64,000 nt of DNA from Bradyrhizobium genosp. L (GCF_015624485.1 NZ_CP061378.1:6721501-6785500), one strand, 5' to 3'; positions 7,015 to 16,040 are shown, counted from the first letter of the stretch. The notes: a model not told the origin generated them from the letters alone. A program made the numbers and translations.

Positions 7015-7562
7015 TGCCTCTCACGAATGAACTTCGCGACGACATCCTGGCGTCGGTGCCAAGCCTGCGTGCCTTCGCGATCTCGCTATCCGGTAATGGT
7101 GACCGCGCGGACGATCTGGTGCAGGAGACCCTGCTACGCGCAATCGCCAATATCGATTCGTTCCAGCCGGGCTCCAACCTGCCGGCGTGGCTGTTCACCA
7201 TCCTGCGCAACCTGTTTCGCTCCGACTACCGCAAGCGCCGGCGCGAGGTGGAGGATGCCGAGGGCAACTACGCCAAGACGCTGAAGAGCCAGCCCTCGCA
7301 ATCGGCGCATCTGGAGTTCGAGGAATTCCGCACCGCGCTCGAGAAGCTGCCGCAAGACCAGCGCGAGGCGTTGATCCTGGTCGGCGCCTCCGGCTTCTCC
7401 TATGAGGACGCGGCGGCGATCTGCGGCTGCGCGGTCGGCACCATCAAGAGCCGCGTCAACCGTGCGCGATCGAAGCTCTCCGCGCTGCTCTATGTCGACA
7501 GCGCCGAGGATTTCGGTCCCGACAACACCGTGCGCGCCGTGATCGGCGGCAATGGCGGCTAG
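7014..7562 (+). CDS. ecfG: EcfG, general stress ECF sigma factor
   Basis: 182 aa with region 2 (DLVQETLLRAIANIDSFQPGSNLPAWLFTILRNLFRSDYRKR, residues about 34-76) and region 4 (LPQDQREALILVGASGFSYEDAAAICGCAVGTIKSRVNRARSKL, about 113-157) of an ECF15-type sigma factor. A strong GGAGGGGA ribosome-binding site lies inside the end of nepR. EcfG recognises GGAAC-N16/17-CGTT promoters, several of which occur within 4 kb. The 3' end is unusual: the stop codon lies inside a short tandem repeat. A strong terminator follows. Confidence 0.95.
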   Translation: MPLTNELRDDILASVPSLRAFAISLSGNGDRADDLVQETLLRAIANIDSFQPGSNLPAWLFTILRNLFRSDYRKRRREVEDAEGNYAKTLKSQPSQSAHLEFEEFRTALEKLPQDQREALILVGASGFSYEDAAAICGCAVGTIKSRVNRARSKLSALLYVDSAEDFGPDNTVRAVIGGNGG

Positions 7563-7613
7563 GCGAAACAACTCGCTAGGCGAAACAACTCTTGGAAACA
7601 ACTCTTGGAAATC
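7558..7613 (+). repeat. Short tandem repeat spanning the ecfG stop codon
   Basis: The 17-base unit GCTAGGCGAAACAACTC occurs twice in a row (7558-7574, 7575-7591). A partly related TTGGAAACAACTC and a truncated TTGGAAATC follow, up to 7613. The first unit contains the ecfG TAG. It looks like recent slippage. Confidence 0.8.
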
Positions 7614-7614
7614 A

Positions 7615-7640
7615 AAAGGCGGCCCGGTCGGGCCGCCTTT
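7615..7640 (+). terminator. Bidirectional terminator between ecfG and the GGDEF-EAL gene
   Basis: A perfect 11-bp stem (7615-7625 with 7630-7640, loop GGTC) begins with A residues and ends with T residues. It can therefore end transcripts from both the ecfG side and the converging 7668-10583 gene. Confidence 0.85.
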
Positions 7641-7667
7641 GTCGTTTCCCGGCCTGATGCTGCCGCG

Positions 7668-10583
7668 CTAGCTCGCCATGGATTTCTTGAAAGCCGCCGG
7701 CTTGAAGCCGTTTCTCAGCTCCAGGATCTTGCCGGCGATTTCGGTCACCGGCACCGGGTGGCTGAACAGGAAGCCCTGGGCCTCGTTGCAGCCCTCGGCC
7801 CGCATGTGATCGAGCTGCTCGACCGTCTCGATGCCTTCGGCGATCGTGGTCATGCCGAGGCTGCGGCCGAGGCTGATGACGGCGCGGACGATCGATTTCG
7901 AACCGTGCGTCGCGGTCGCATCGCGCACGAACGACTTGTCGATCTTGAGCTTGTCGAACGGAAAGCTGCGCAGATAGCTCAGCGAGGAATAGCCGGTGCC
8001 GAAATCGTCGAGGGCGATGCGCAGCCCTTGCGCCTTGAGCTTGTGCAATGTCGCCAGCGTCTCCGAGCTGTTGGCGAGGAACACCGATTCGGTGATTTCG
8101 AGCTCGAGCCGGCGCGGCGACAATTGCGACGCCGAAAGCGCCCGGGCGATGACGTCGATCAGCCCCTGGTCGTGAAATTGCGCCGCGGAGACATTGACCG
8201 CGAGCTTCATCTCGCCGGGCCACGTCACGGCCTGCTCGCAGGCACGGTTGAGCACCCATTCGCCGAGCGGGGTGATGAGCCCGATCTCCTCGGCGATCGG
8301 AATGAACTGGTCGGGCGGCACCATGCCCCGCTTCGGATGCTGCCAGCGCAGCAGGGCCTCGAAACCGCAGATGCGGTCCTGATCGAGGTCGTAGAGCGGC
8401 TGGTAGTACAGCGAGAATTCGTCCTTGCCCATCGCCTCGCGCAGATCGAGCTCCAGCGCCCGGCGCCGCTGCAGCGTGGCGTCCATCGCCGGCTCGAAGA
8501 ACCGCCAAGTCCCACGTCCCTCCATCTTGGCGCGGTACAAGGCGACGTCGGCATTCTTCAGCAGCTTCTCGCCCACCGTGCCGTCGGCCGGCGACACCGA
8601 GATGCCGACGCTGCATCCGACCACGACGCGATGCCCGTTCAATTCATACGGCGCGCCCACGCATTCCACGATGCGGCGCGCCAGGCGCTCGGAGTCCTCG
8701 GCGTTCTGCACGCCGCACTGGATCACCGCGAACTCGTCGCCGCCGAGACGCGCAACGGTGTCGACCTCGCGGACGCAGGCGTTGAGCCGCTCCGCGACCG
8801 CGCAGAGCAACTCGTCGCCCACCGGGTGCCCGAGCGTGTCGTTGACCGGCTTGAAATTGTCGAGATCGAGACAGAACACGGCAAAGCCGAAGCCGCGGCC
8901 GGCCTGTGCCACCGCCTGCTCGATGCGTTCGGCCAGCAACGTCCGGTTCGGCAGCTTGGTCAGCGCATCGTGCCGCGCCATGAACGCGATCTGCGATTCG
9001 GCGCGCTGCTGCTCGGTGACGTCCTCGCAGGTGACGAGCCAGCCGCCGTCGGAGGTGAGCCGTTGCGCGACGGAGATGATGCGCCCGTCGCTGAGACGCT
9101 CGAGATAATTGCCGCTCTGGTGCCGCGGAATCGAGCGCTCGCGCTCCGCCATCAGGTCGGTGACGGTCCGGCTGCCGTGATTGCCGGCGGCGATGCTCAG
9201 TTCGAGGACGTCTTCCAGCGTCATGCCAGGCAGGACCAGCTCCGGTGAAATGTCGAAGATCTCGCAGAACCGGCGGTTGACGACCTGCAGCCGCGCCTCG
9301 CTGTTGTAGAGGCACAGCCCCTGCGACATGTGGGTGAGCGCCGCATCGAGGCGAAGATTGGTTTCGTGCAGCTCCGCCTTCTGCTGCTTCAGCGCGGTGA
9401 TGTCGCTGTAGACCAGCACGCCGCCGCCCCCCTGCGTCTCGCTGCGGCTGACGCGCAGCCAGCGCCCGTCGGGCAGTTGCGCCTCGCTGGCGAAATCGTC
9501 GACATCGCTGTCGGCCGGCATCGTGGCGACGCCTGTGGCGTCGAGCCGGTCCGAACGCAGAAGCTGCGGGGAGAGACGGATGAACTCGCTGGCGCGCGAG
9601 TTGGCCAGCGCGATCTGGCCGTCCGCATCCAGCAGCACCACGCCCTCGCGCGAGGTCTCGAGCGCGTCCGAAAGCCTCGCCTGCGCGGAGCGGCGCTGCG
9701 ACACCTCCTGATTGACCATCCGCCTGATATTGTCCCGCATGGCTTCCATCGCGGTCAACAACTTGCCGAGCTCGTCGGTGCCACCTTTGGGGATCGTCGC
9801 GTCCAGGTCGCCCTCGGCAATGCGTTGCGCCGCCCGCGACGCGATGGCGACGGGTCCGATGATCCGGCGCGCCAGCAGCCAAGAGAACAGCGCCGACAGA
9901 AACAGCGCGGCGGTCAGCCCGGCGCCGTTGAGCTGCAGGTCGCGCCTGATGGTCGAGAGCGCTCGCTGCCGGAACAGAAAGCCGTCGCCGGCCGTGTAGT
10001 TGACGAGCAGCTCGACCTGCTGGCCGACGATCTTGGAGTAGCGGTCGACCTCGCCGACCGTGTTGGGGGGAAGCTGCCGATCCGACGCGCCGTCGGTCGC
10101 CAGCGACGCTTCGACCGCGCGGCGATGCAGCGCCATCCAGGCATCGGCGGCTTCCTGGACCTTGGCGGCGGCCTTGGCGGCGCGGGACGACTGCGACCGA
10201 TCGGCGGCGATCGTCAGATCCTCCGACAGCGCCTTGGCGAGCGCTTCGATCTGGCTGTCGAGGCTGGCACGGACCGCCGGATCCGTGCTCATCAGGCGCT
10301 GCGACGAGGCGACCCGCATCGCGGCGAAGTCGGCGCCCGCTGCACGCGCGTAGTTGATCGACATCAGCGATTCATCGAACGTCTTGGCGACGAGGTCGCC
10401 GGCGTGCCGGATGCCGACGATCGAGTAGCCCCCGAGCGCGATCGCAATGGCGCTCATCGTCACACTGAAGATCAGAATCTGGATCCGGATCGACCCCTTG
10501 GTCAGCGCTGTGCGCGACAGGCGAGCGGCGGCGAACCGAAGCGCCACGACAGTTTTCGCCTTGAGGTTGAACAGAAGACCCAT
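7668..10583 (-). CDS. Membrane-bound GGDEF-EAL cyclic-di-GMP protein
   Basis: 971 aa. Membrane spans at about 33-58 and 222-240 enclose a periplasmic helical sensor. A HAMP-like region follows (about 240-290), then two PAS-like segments (about 305-400 and 410-525), a GGDEF domain and an EAL domain. The cyclase motif GGDEF (614-618) is intact, with an inhibitory RxxD site at 605-608 and the correct five-residue gap. The phosphodiesterase motif FEALLRW (741-747) and DDFGTGYSSL (from 859) are also intact. The protein therefore has the residues to make and to degrade c-di-GMP; which activity dominates cannot be read from sequence. It converges on ecfG and is transcribed alone. Confidence 0.92.
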   Translation of the reverse strand: MGLLFNLKAKTVVALRFAAARLSRTALTKGSIRIQILIFSVTMSAIAIALGGYSIVGIRHAGDLVAKTFDESLMSINYARAAGADFAAMRVASSQRLMSTDPAVRASLDSQIEALAKALSEDLTIAADRSQSSRAAKAAAKVQEAADAWMALHRRAVEASLATDGASDRQLPPNTVGEVDRYSKIVGQQVELLVNYTAGDGFLFRQRALSTIRRDLQLNGAGLTAALFLSALFSWLLARRIIGPVAIASRAAQRIAEGDLDATIPKGGTDELGKLLTAMEAMRDNIRRMVNQEVSQRRSAQARLSDALETSREGVVLLDADGQIALANSRASEFIRLSPQLLRSDRLDATGVATMPADSDVDDFASEAQLPDGRWLRVSRSETQGGGGVLVYSDITALKQQKAELHETNLRLDAALTHMSQGLCLYNSEARLQVVNRRFCEIFDISPELVLPGMTLEDVLELSIAAGNHGSRTVTDLMAERERSIPRHQSGNYLERLSDGRIISVAQRLTSDGGWLVTCEDVTEQQRAESQIAFMARHDALTKLPNRTLLAERIEQAVAQAGRGFGFAVFCLDLDNFKPVNDTLGHPVGDELLCAVAERLNACVREVDTVARLGGDEFAVIQCGVQNAEDSERLARRIVECVGAPYELNGHRVVVGCSVGISVSPADGTVGEKLLKNADVALYRAKMEGRGTWRFFEPAMDATLQRRRALELDLREAMGKDEFSLYYQPLYDLDQDRICGFEALLRWQHPKRGMVPPDQFIPIAEEIGLITPLGEWVLNRACEQAVTWPGEMKLAVNVSAAQFHDQGLIDVIARALSASQLSPRRLELEITESVFLANSSETLATLHKLKAQGLRIALDDFGTGYSSLSYLRSFPFDKLKIDKSFVRDATATHGSKSIVRAVISLGRSLGMTTIAEGIETVEQLDHMRAEGCNEAQGFLFSHPVPVTEIAGKILELRNGFKPAAFKKSMAS

Positions 10584-10798
10584 CTCCGCGCTTCGCCGTG
10601 GTACATGATACTCAAGCCACGCAGACTGCCTGACGCAGCGGAAATGAACTTCGTCTTTTCAAATTGCCTTAGTAGTGACCGGAACTCATGCCGAAATCGT
10701 TAAGATCAACTGGCGATAATCGCCCTCGCAGGTAATCCGGGAGGCACCATCGGGGCCATTCGGGTGCCCGATGTTCCATCGTTCAAGGTGGGGTTGAA

Positions 10799-11164
10799 AT
10801 GCAGTCAAGCCTGTTGCGCACATCGCGGCTCGGCACGATCGGCCGCATGCCGCTTGCGGCCGCAATCATAGCGGGAATGTTCGGGGGAGCCGCGCTCGGC
10901 GCGGGCCCGTATGCCATTTCGCAGAAGGACCGCGAATTCAAGCCCGCGGAGATCTCGATCAAGCGCGGCGAGGTTTTACGGTTCATTAACGATGATGGGG
11001 AACTGCTGCATCACGCATATTTGAGCACGGATGCGTTCAGCTTCGACTCGGGCGATCAGCAGCCGGGCAGCAAGTATGACGTCGCCTTCACCGTGCCCGG
11101 CGACTACACGGTGCTGTGCGGCATTCATCCGAAGATGAAGCTCGCCGTCCACGTCGCGAAATAG
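10799..11164 (+). CDS. Exported cupredoxin (plastocyanin-like) protein
   Basis: 121 aa with a signal sequence (to about residue 35) and one cupredoxin domain. Type-1 copper ligands are all present: His71 or His72 (LLHHAYL), then Cys107, His110 and Met113 in VLCGIHPKM. The early segment EFKPAEISIKRGEVLRFINDD is typical of small periplasmic plastocyanin-like proteins that carry single electrons. A good ribosome-binding site (AAGGTGGGG) precedes the ATG. It lies close to a di-haem peroxidase and a multi-pass membrane protein, suggesting a shared redox role, possibly as electron donor (inference). Confidence 0.85.
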   Translation: MQSSLLRTSRLGTIGRMPLAAAIIAGMFGGAALGAGPYAISQKDREFKPAEISIKRGEVLRFINDDGELLHHAYLSTDAFSFDSGDQQPGSKYDVAFTVPGDYTVLCGIHPKMKLAVHVAK

Positions 11165-11229
11165 CGGTTGGACTGCGGTTTGACGCGTTTTCTTCACGCA
11201 AACCGATATCTACTTCGCTTGAAAACGTT

Positions 11230-12285
11230 CTACAGGACCGCCGTCTTGAACAGCGCGGCGTGGCCGACATAGTAGGCGAACAGCGTCACGCTCAGCGCGG
11301 CGCAGAGCCCGACCGGCGCCAGCCATGGCGCCCTGCGCTCCGAGCTCCGGTTGTCGCAGACGATCGCAAGCAGCACGGCGATGATCGCCGAGTGCCCGAT
11401 GGTGTCGATCTTGCCGAACTCGAAGCAGGCGCTGATGAACATGCCGGTGAGCACGGTGGCGGCGCAACGCCGGATCAGCGGTGTCCAGACCAATGCAAAG
11501 GCCAGCGCGAATTCCACCATGCCGGCGGCGCGCATGTAGAACTCGTTGTCGAAACCGAAGGTGATGCTGGCATGCTCGATGAGAAGCGGGAAGCTCCATT
11601 CCGGATAGGCCCATTTCTCGATCGAGGCCCACATCAACGTCACCGCGGTGGCGTACCGCATCACGTCGATCGGCTGAACGCCGAACAGGTCCTTCTTCAA
11701 CCCGGTGAGCGCAAGGTAGGCGGCAACGCCGAGAAAGATCGGATAATCGGCTAGATGGAAGACGCCGTAATTGCGGACCGCGATCCCGTAGATGACGGCC
11801 ATCCCCAGCGCCGAGAGCGGCAGCGTCCGGCGCGACAGCATGCCGGCGGCGATGGCGAGCTGCAATACGCCGACCAGCGGCGACGTCGTCTTCAGCTCGG
11901 GGGTCAGCAGGATCCCGCCTACGGCCCAGATCGAAATGAAGAAGAACGCGACGACGGCGCGGATCATCACGTCGGTGTATGGCCGCAACGGGCTGGTGAT
12001 GCGGTCGAGCGCGCGGATCGTCGCTTCACCGACTGCGGTGGGCTCGATCAGGCAGCCTGCAAACAGCCAGAACACGGCGATGCCGAGCAGCAGCTCGAAA
12101 TCCATGCACAGCACATTCTCGAGTCCGCGAGGCTGTCCGGCGACGTCAAAGGCACAGAACCATTTGACATGCGCATCGGCACTTCGTGCCGACATGACGC
12201 AAAAGACGATTCCGACGAGGCACTTGGCGAAGAAGGAGCGCGCACGGAGTGCCGAGATGGCCTCTCGCCCCCAACCACTGAACAT
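11230..12285 (-). CDS. Multi-pass membrane protein of unknown function
   Basis: 351 aa with an N-terminal hydrophobic segment ending in ARSADAHVKWFCAFDVAGQP and then eight or nine membrane spans. The distinctive juxtaposition HVKWFCAF just after the signal-like segment, plus conserved acidic and aromatic residues in the later half (SIEKWAYPEWSFPLL, FEFGKIDTIGHS), recalls DoxX-like quinone-linked membrane proteins, but I cannot assign it firmly. It converges on the cupredoxin gene and lies beside a small membrane protein and a MauG-type peroxidase, so a role in membrane redox chemistry is possible. Confidence 0.72.
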   Translation of the reverse strand: MFSGWGREAISALRARSFFAKCLVGIVFCVMSARSADAHVKWFCAFDVAGQPRGLENVLCMDFELLLGIAVFWLFAGCLIEPTAVGEATIRALDRITSPLRPYTDVMIRAVVAFFFISIWAVGGILLTPELKTTSPLVGVLQLAIAAGMLSRRTLPLSALGMAVIYGIAVRNYGVFHLADYPIFLGVAAYLALTGLKKDLFGVQPIDVMRYATAVTLMWASIEKWAYPEWSFPLLIEHASITFGFDNEFYMRAAGMVEFALAFALVWTPLIRRCAATVLTGMFISACFEFGKIDTIGHSAIIAVLLAIVCDNRSSERRAPWLAPVGLCAALSVTLFAYYVGHAALFKTAVL

Positions 12286-12498
12286 CGCACCTACTGCCCA
12301 ACCTTTAACGACGTGTTCATCTTACATTAAATTTTAGAGGTTTTCGCCAGCCAACACCCTTTGGTTGTTTCGTGGTTAACTGTCGCGGGGCTGAGGTAAC
12401 GCGGGCTGGGTGCTTCAAATTTTAGCTAGTTCCCGCACGGAGGTTCAATTCAACTGTCGTAGTGAAACCCGACAAGAATCGGATCGGGAGCCGGTTGC

Positions 12499-12663
12499 AT
12501 GTTTGGGGCGTTGAGCGTCGTCGTAAGTGTCGGGGTAGGGTCTGCGCTCGCTTTCGCGGCAAAGTGGAACCCATCGCGCACTGCTACCATTGAGACAGTT
12601 GCAGGTGCGCTCCTGATCACCGGCCTCGGCCTGTTGGGATCGGTGTTGCCGCACCTCGCCTGA
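12499..12663 (+). CDS. 54-aa hydrophobic protein, unknown function
   Basis: An ATG at 12499 preceded by CGGGAG at the right distance opens a 54-codon frame ending in TGA at 12661. The product has two hydrophobic stretches (MFGALSVVVSVGVGSALAF and TVAGALLITGLGLLGSVLP) split by a short basic turn (AAKWNPSR), that is, a small two-span membrane hairpin. It lies on the plus strand between two minus-strand genes and ends 15 bases short of the peroxidase stop. No family is recognised. The 12286-12498 gap before it shows no other gene; no promoter could be identified. Confidence 0.55.
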   Translation: MFGALSVVVSVGVGSALAFAAKWNPSRTATIETVAGALLITGLGLLGSVLPHLA

Positions 12664-12678
12664 CCGCGTCAATCGCGA

Positions 12679-13719
12679 TCAGCGCGGCAACCTTGGAACC
12701 ACGGCGACCTGCGGGGCCGCGGTCAACGTCTGCAGGAAGGCGATCAGGTCCTTTTTCTCACTGGCCGTCAGCGACAACGGCCTGATGTCCGGCGAGCGGC
12801 TTGGCCGATCGATGCCGCCCTTGTCGTACAGCTCGATCACGTCTTCCAGGGTCGCGACCGATCCGTCATGCATATAGGGCCCGCGGCGCGCCACGTCGCG
12901 CAAGGTCGGGGTCTTGAAGGCATGACGCAGCTTGACCGAGTTCGGGAAGTAGCGGCCACGCCCGACGTCGTTGCCCTTGGCGGTCCCGATATCCTGGAAC
13001 GAACCGTCCGAGAAGGACGGGCCGCTGTGGCAGGAGGCGCAGCGCGCCTTGCCGTTGAAGAGCTGAAAGCCGTGCTGCGCCGCCGGGCTGATGGCGGCAT
13101 CGTCACCCCTGATCCAGCGGTCGAACGGCGCTTCGCCAGCGACGATGGACCGCTCGAAGGTCGCAAGCGAGGCTTCGATCCTCGGCCGCGTGATCGCGCC
13201 GTCGCCGAATGCGCGGGCAAACGCCTCGCCATAGGCCGGGATCGCCGAGAGGCGCGAAATCAGTTCCGCTTCCGTCATGTTCAGGTTCATCGGGTTCTCG
13301 ATCGGCCCGAACGCCACGGATTCGAGATCCCGGAACTTGCCGTCCCAGCCCAGCGGCTGATCGAAGAACGCCACGTCGATCAGGGTCGGCGCGCGGATTG
13401 GCAGCCCCTTCGGGTCCTCGCCGATCGCCCGCGGCAGGCCGTCGCCCCATGACAGACCCGGATTGTGGCAGCTCGCGCAGGAGTGCGTCTTCGACCGCGA
13501 CAGCAACGGATCGAAAAACAGCATCTCGCCAAGGGTGGATTTGGCCTCGGAATAGGGATTGCGGCTCGGGAACGGAACCGCGTCCGGCCGGCGATAGCTG
13601 GCGCGAACGGTCGCGACATCGTCGGGCGTGTTTGCCGCGGTCAGCGCAAACGACAGCCCCACCGGCAAAAGCGCCGCGAGCAAGGTCAGGCCGACCCAAA
13701 GCCTCATTGGGGTCCTCAA
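12679..13719 (-). CDS. Di-haem cytochrome c peroxidase / MauG-family protein
   Basis: 346 aa, exported by an N-terminal signal (hydrophobic residues 8-28). It has two CxxCH haem c sites, C81-ASCH85 and C227-ASCH231, and the downstream YMHDGSVATLEDV segment (about 282-294) that is conserved in bacterial di-haem peroxidases and MauG-type proteins. The size matches. These periplasmic enzymes reduce H2O2 using electrons from small cytochromes or cupredoxins, or carry out MauG-like protein oxidation. The cupredoxin two genes away is a plausible donor. No methylamine dehydrogenase genes are present, so a MauG role is not supported. Confidence 0.88.
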   Translation of the reverse strand: MRTPMRLWVGLTLLAALLPVGLSFALTAANTPDDVATVRASYRRPDAVPFPSRNPYSEAKSTLGEMLFFDPLLSRSKTHSCASCHNPGLSWGDGLPRAIGEDPKGLPIRAPTLIDVAFFDQPLGWDGKFRDLESVAFGPIENPMNLNMTEAELISRLSAIPAYGEAFARAFGDGAITRPRIEASLATFERSIVAGEAPFDRWIRGDDAAISPAAQHGFQLFNGKARCASCHSGPSFSDGSFQDIGTAKGNDVGRGRYFPNSVKLRHAFKTPTLRDVARRGPYMHDGSVATLEDVIELYDKGGIDRPSRSPDIRPLSLTASEKKDLIAFLQTLTAAPQVAVVPRLPR

Positions 13720-13871
13720 ACGGTATCCTGCTCGGTATATGCACCGGCATGATCAATGAAGTTTTAACAATCGGTTGCGGGGATTACGGATGCCGGGGAT
13801 GTGAGGGACTGGGATCGATATGCCCGCCACGTCACTGCGCGCCCGTTGCGCGGTGAGGTGAGCACGCTCGT

Positions 13872-14045
13872 CAGGCTCCCTCCCCCCTTGCGGGGGAGGG
13901 TTAGGGAGAGGGGTGAGCCCCGGGCGAGAAATCCGACGAGCAGCACAGCCATCGCAATTCGATGCGCATCATCGAAGGTGATCCGGAGAGAGCACGCCGT
14001 GCGGTACCCCTCTCCCTAACCCTCCCCCGCAAGGGGGAGGGAACC
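13872..14045. repeat. Palindromic intergenic repeat pair (CCCTCCCCC-type)
   Basis: Two inverted copies of one element (13872-13924 and 14005-14045), each with a GC-rich hairpin of the form CCCTCCCCC-GCAA-GGGGGAGGG and a shared flank TTAGGGAGAGGGGT. The whole 13720-14104 gap has no gene. The same element recurs at 21319-21505 and 21871-22076. Confidence 0.85.
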
Positions 14046-14104
14046 TGTCCGCCGGTGCGTCCCTTACACGCTGCTTTGCCCGCGGTCAGGCGATGGCTCC
14101 GCCG

Positions 14105-15781
14105 CTACTTCTTCGCCGGGCGCACCGGTGCCGAGAACTGCTCGGTGCGGTCGCGCTCGGTCATGTCGACGACGGTGTCCATCGGCGCGGTCAGTTCGTA
14201 GACGTAGGAGACGTCGGTGAAGTAGCGCTTGGCGGTGCCGCCGAGCGCTTCGGGCGCGACGCGGTCGAGCAGGATCAGGCCGAAATCGCTGTCGGCGCGG
14301 CGCGTCGCCTGGCTGGTGTTGAACTCCTCCCAGCGGAAATGGAACGCGGCGTCGCCGCCCTCGCCCGCAACCTCCCAATTGGCGACGATGTGCGGATGCT
14401 TGCCGACCAGCGACAAGCCCTCGTCGGAGTGCGAGGCGAGTTCGAAGAACAAGAGCGACAGCGACTGTGCGGCGCGGGCGCTGACGGTGATGTCGGGGCC
14501 GTTGACCGCGATGCGGTCGGCGTGCGGGATCGCGCGCGACTCGAACAGGCCCTTCAGCTTGACGCCCTGCCACTGGCTCTCGGACAGCAGGGTCACGACG
14601 TTCGACATCGCGTGGATGCGCCCGATCAGAAGCTCGCGCGCGACGTCGATGTCGGCGCCGTGGCGCAGCGTGCGCGTCACGATCGACTGGATCACCGCGA
14701 GGATGTTTTTGACGCGATGATTGAGCTCGTCGATCACGGCCGTGAGCCGGCGCTCGAAGCCGATCCGGACCTCGATCTCGCGACTGAGGCGCAGATTGTT
14801 ATAGGCGACATAGCCGAACAGGCCGCAGACGATGCCGGTCAGCGCCAACCCGATCGCGGCGACGATGGTCGCGGTCTGCTGCGCGCGCACCGTGGCGTTG
14901 CTCTTGGCGTAGTAGTCGAGCGACCAGTCGCGGCCGCCGAACGTCACCGTGCGCACCATCGACGGCGGCGGACCGTCCTGACGTATCGCTCGCGAGGTGA
15001 CGACGCCCTGCTCGTTAGCGGTGAACTCGTCGTTGGAATCGCGCGGATCCTTCAACGCCACCGCGAACAGCGAAGAGTCGTCATTGGTCAGCATCAGCGA
15101 CGACAGCTCATAGGAAAACGTCACGAAGCCGGCCGGCTCCGAGGCGCCCTCCTGGAACACCGGCGCCGCGAGCGCGACGCCGACCGGTCCGTTCTGCCGC
15201 AGCAGCGGGATCGGGTCCGAGGCGACGGGCTTGGCCTGCGCCATCGCCTTGGCCAGCATCGGACCGACCACGGAATGGCGATCGAAGGCGCGGCCCGGGA
15301 TGCTCAAGGTCTCCGGATTGCGCGGCTCGACATCCATCATCACGTTGATCGGCTTGTCGAGCGACTTGATGTCGAGCGGCTGGTCGTCGAAATCCCTGAT
15401 CTGCGGATTGGTGAATCCGGCCGCCTTCAACTCGGTCTCGGCGGCCGATAGCTCGTTCGGCTTGAGCCGCGCGATCCAGGCGGCGACGACGAAATCGGTC
15501 TTGAAGGCGTAGATCGCCGAGCGCAGCGGCTGCAGCATGTTGGCCTTGATCGTCGACGGCGCCCGGAACAGGCCGGAGGCCACTCGCGCCAGCAGCTCAC
15601 GCTCGGTCAGGCGGTCCTGCACCAGGCTGGCATGGACGTCGATCGCCCGCGCCAGCGCGATGCCGTCGAGCGCGAGCTCCTGATCGTGCACCCGATAGGC
15701 GGCGAGACCGGAGAGCAGGATTCCGATCAACGCGATCAAGGCGACGATGAAGCCCAGCCGAACCACTCGTTTACTCGGCAA
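14105..15781 (-). CDS. HWE-type sensor histidine kinase with extracytoplasmic sensor
   Basis: 558 aa: membrane span 9-28, a CHASE-like periplasmic region (about 35-300), a second span (about 303-327), then a kinase core. The phospho-acceptor lies in DELNHRVKNILAVIQSI (His355), typical of HWE/HisKA_2 kinases, and the FRWEE segment (482-486) fits the HWE signature. The ATP-binding N-box, normally HELATNAxKYG, reads FFELASHSDEGLS (445-457). It lacks the Asn that binds Mg-ATP and the following Lys-Tyr. The G-box region DFGLILLDRVAPEALGG is partly kept. Activity may be lost or altered; it is not linked to a response regulator gene. Confidence 0.85.
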   Translation of the reverse strand: MPSKRVVRLGFIVALIALIGILLSGLAAYRVHDQELALDGIALARAIDVHASLVQDRLTERELLARVASGLFRAPSTIKANMLQPLRSAIYAFKTDFVVAAWIARLKPNELSAAETELKAAGFTNPQIRDFDDQPLDIKSLDKPINVMMDVEPRNPETLSIPGRAFDRHSVVGPMLAKAMAQAKPVASDPIPLLRQNGPVGVALAAPVFQEGASEPAGFVTFSYELSSLMLTNDDSSLFAVALKDPRDSNDEFTANEQGVVTSRAIRQDGPPPSMVRTVTFGGRDWSLDYYAKSNATVRAQQTATIVAAIGLALTGIVCGLFGYVAYNNLRLSREIEVRIGFERRLTAVIDELNHRVKNILAVIQSIVTRTLRHGADIDVARELLIGRIHAMSNVVTLLSESQWQGVKLKGLFESRAIPHADRIAVNGPDITVSARAAQSLSLLFFELASHSDEGLSLVGKHPHIVANWEVAGEGGDAAFHFRWEEFNTSQATRRADSDFGLILLDRVAPEALGGTAKRYFTDVSYVYELTAPMDTVVDMTERDRTEQFSAPVRPAKK

Positions 15782-16040
15782 TCAGGGGGTGGAGAAACGG
15801 GATGGAAAGCATCTTGGCTCTGCGGGGCGGTGACACATCAACACGCGACGAACACCAACCGCAGGCGGAATATGGAATAGCGATCATCGGTACGCAACAG
15901 AAGCCGGTCGGCAGCATTAACGCCGGCGTCGCCCGGTTGATTTCTTGCGACGCCAGAGGTTGCTAATTCGGCAAAGTGGGAAATTGTTCCGGCGATTGCG
16001 CAGCTTTTTTGCGGCGGGCTCTGATCATCCCGAGGGCATT

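Noticed and set aside
10681..10701. GGAAC followed by CGTT upstream of the cupredoxin gene
   Set aside because: Spacing is only 12 bases, too short for an EcfG promoter.
10748..10773. CATCGGG...CCCGATG dyad upstream of the cupredoxin
   Set aside because: Seven-base arms and 12-base loop are not distinctive, and no partner motif supports an operator or riboswitch.
13872..14045. Repeats considered as a CRISPR array
   Set aside because: Only two inverted copies of a hairpin, no regularly spaced units, and no cas genes.
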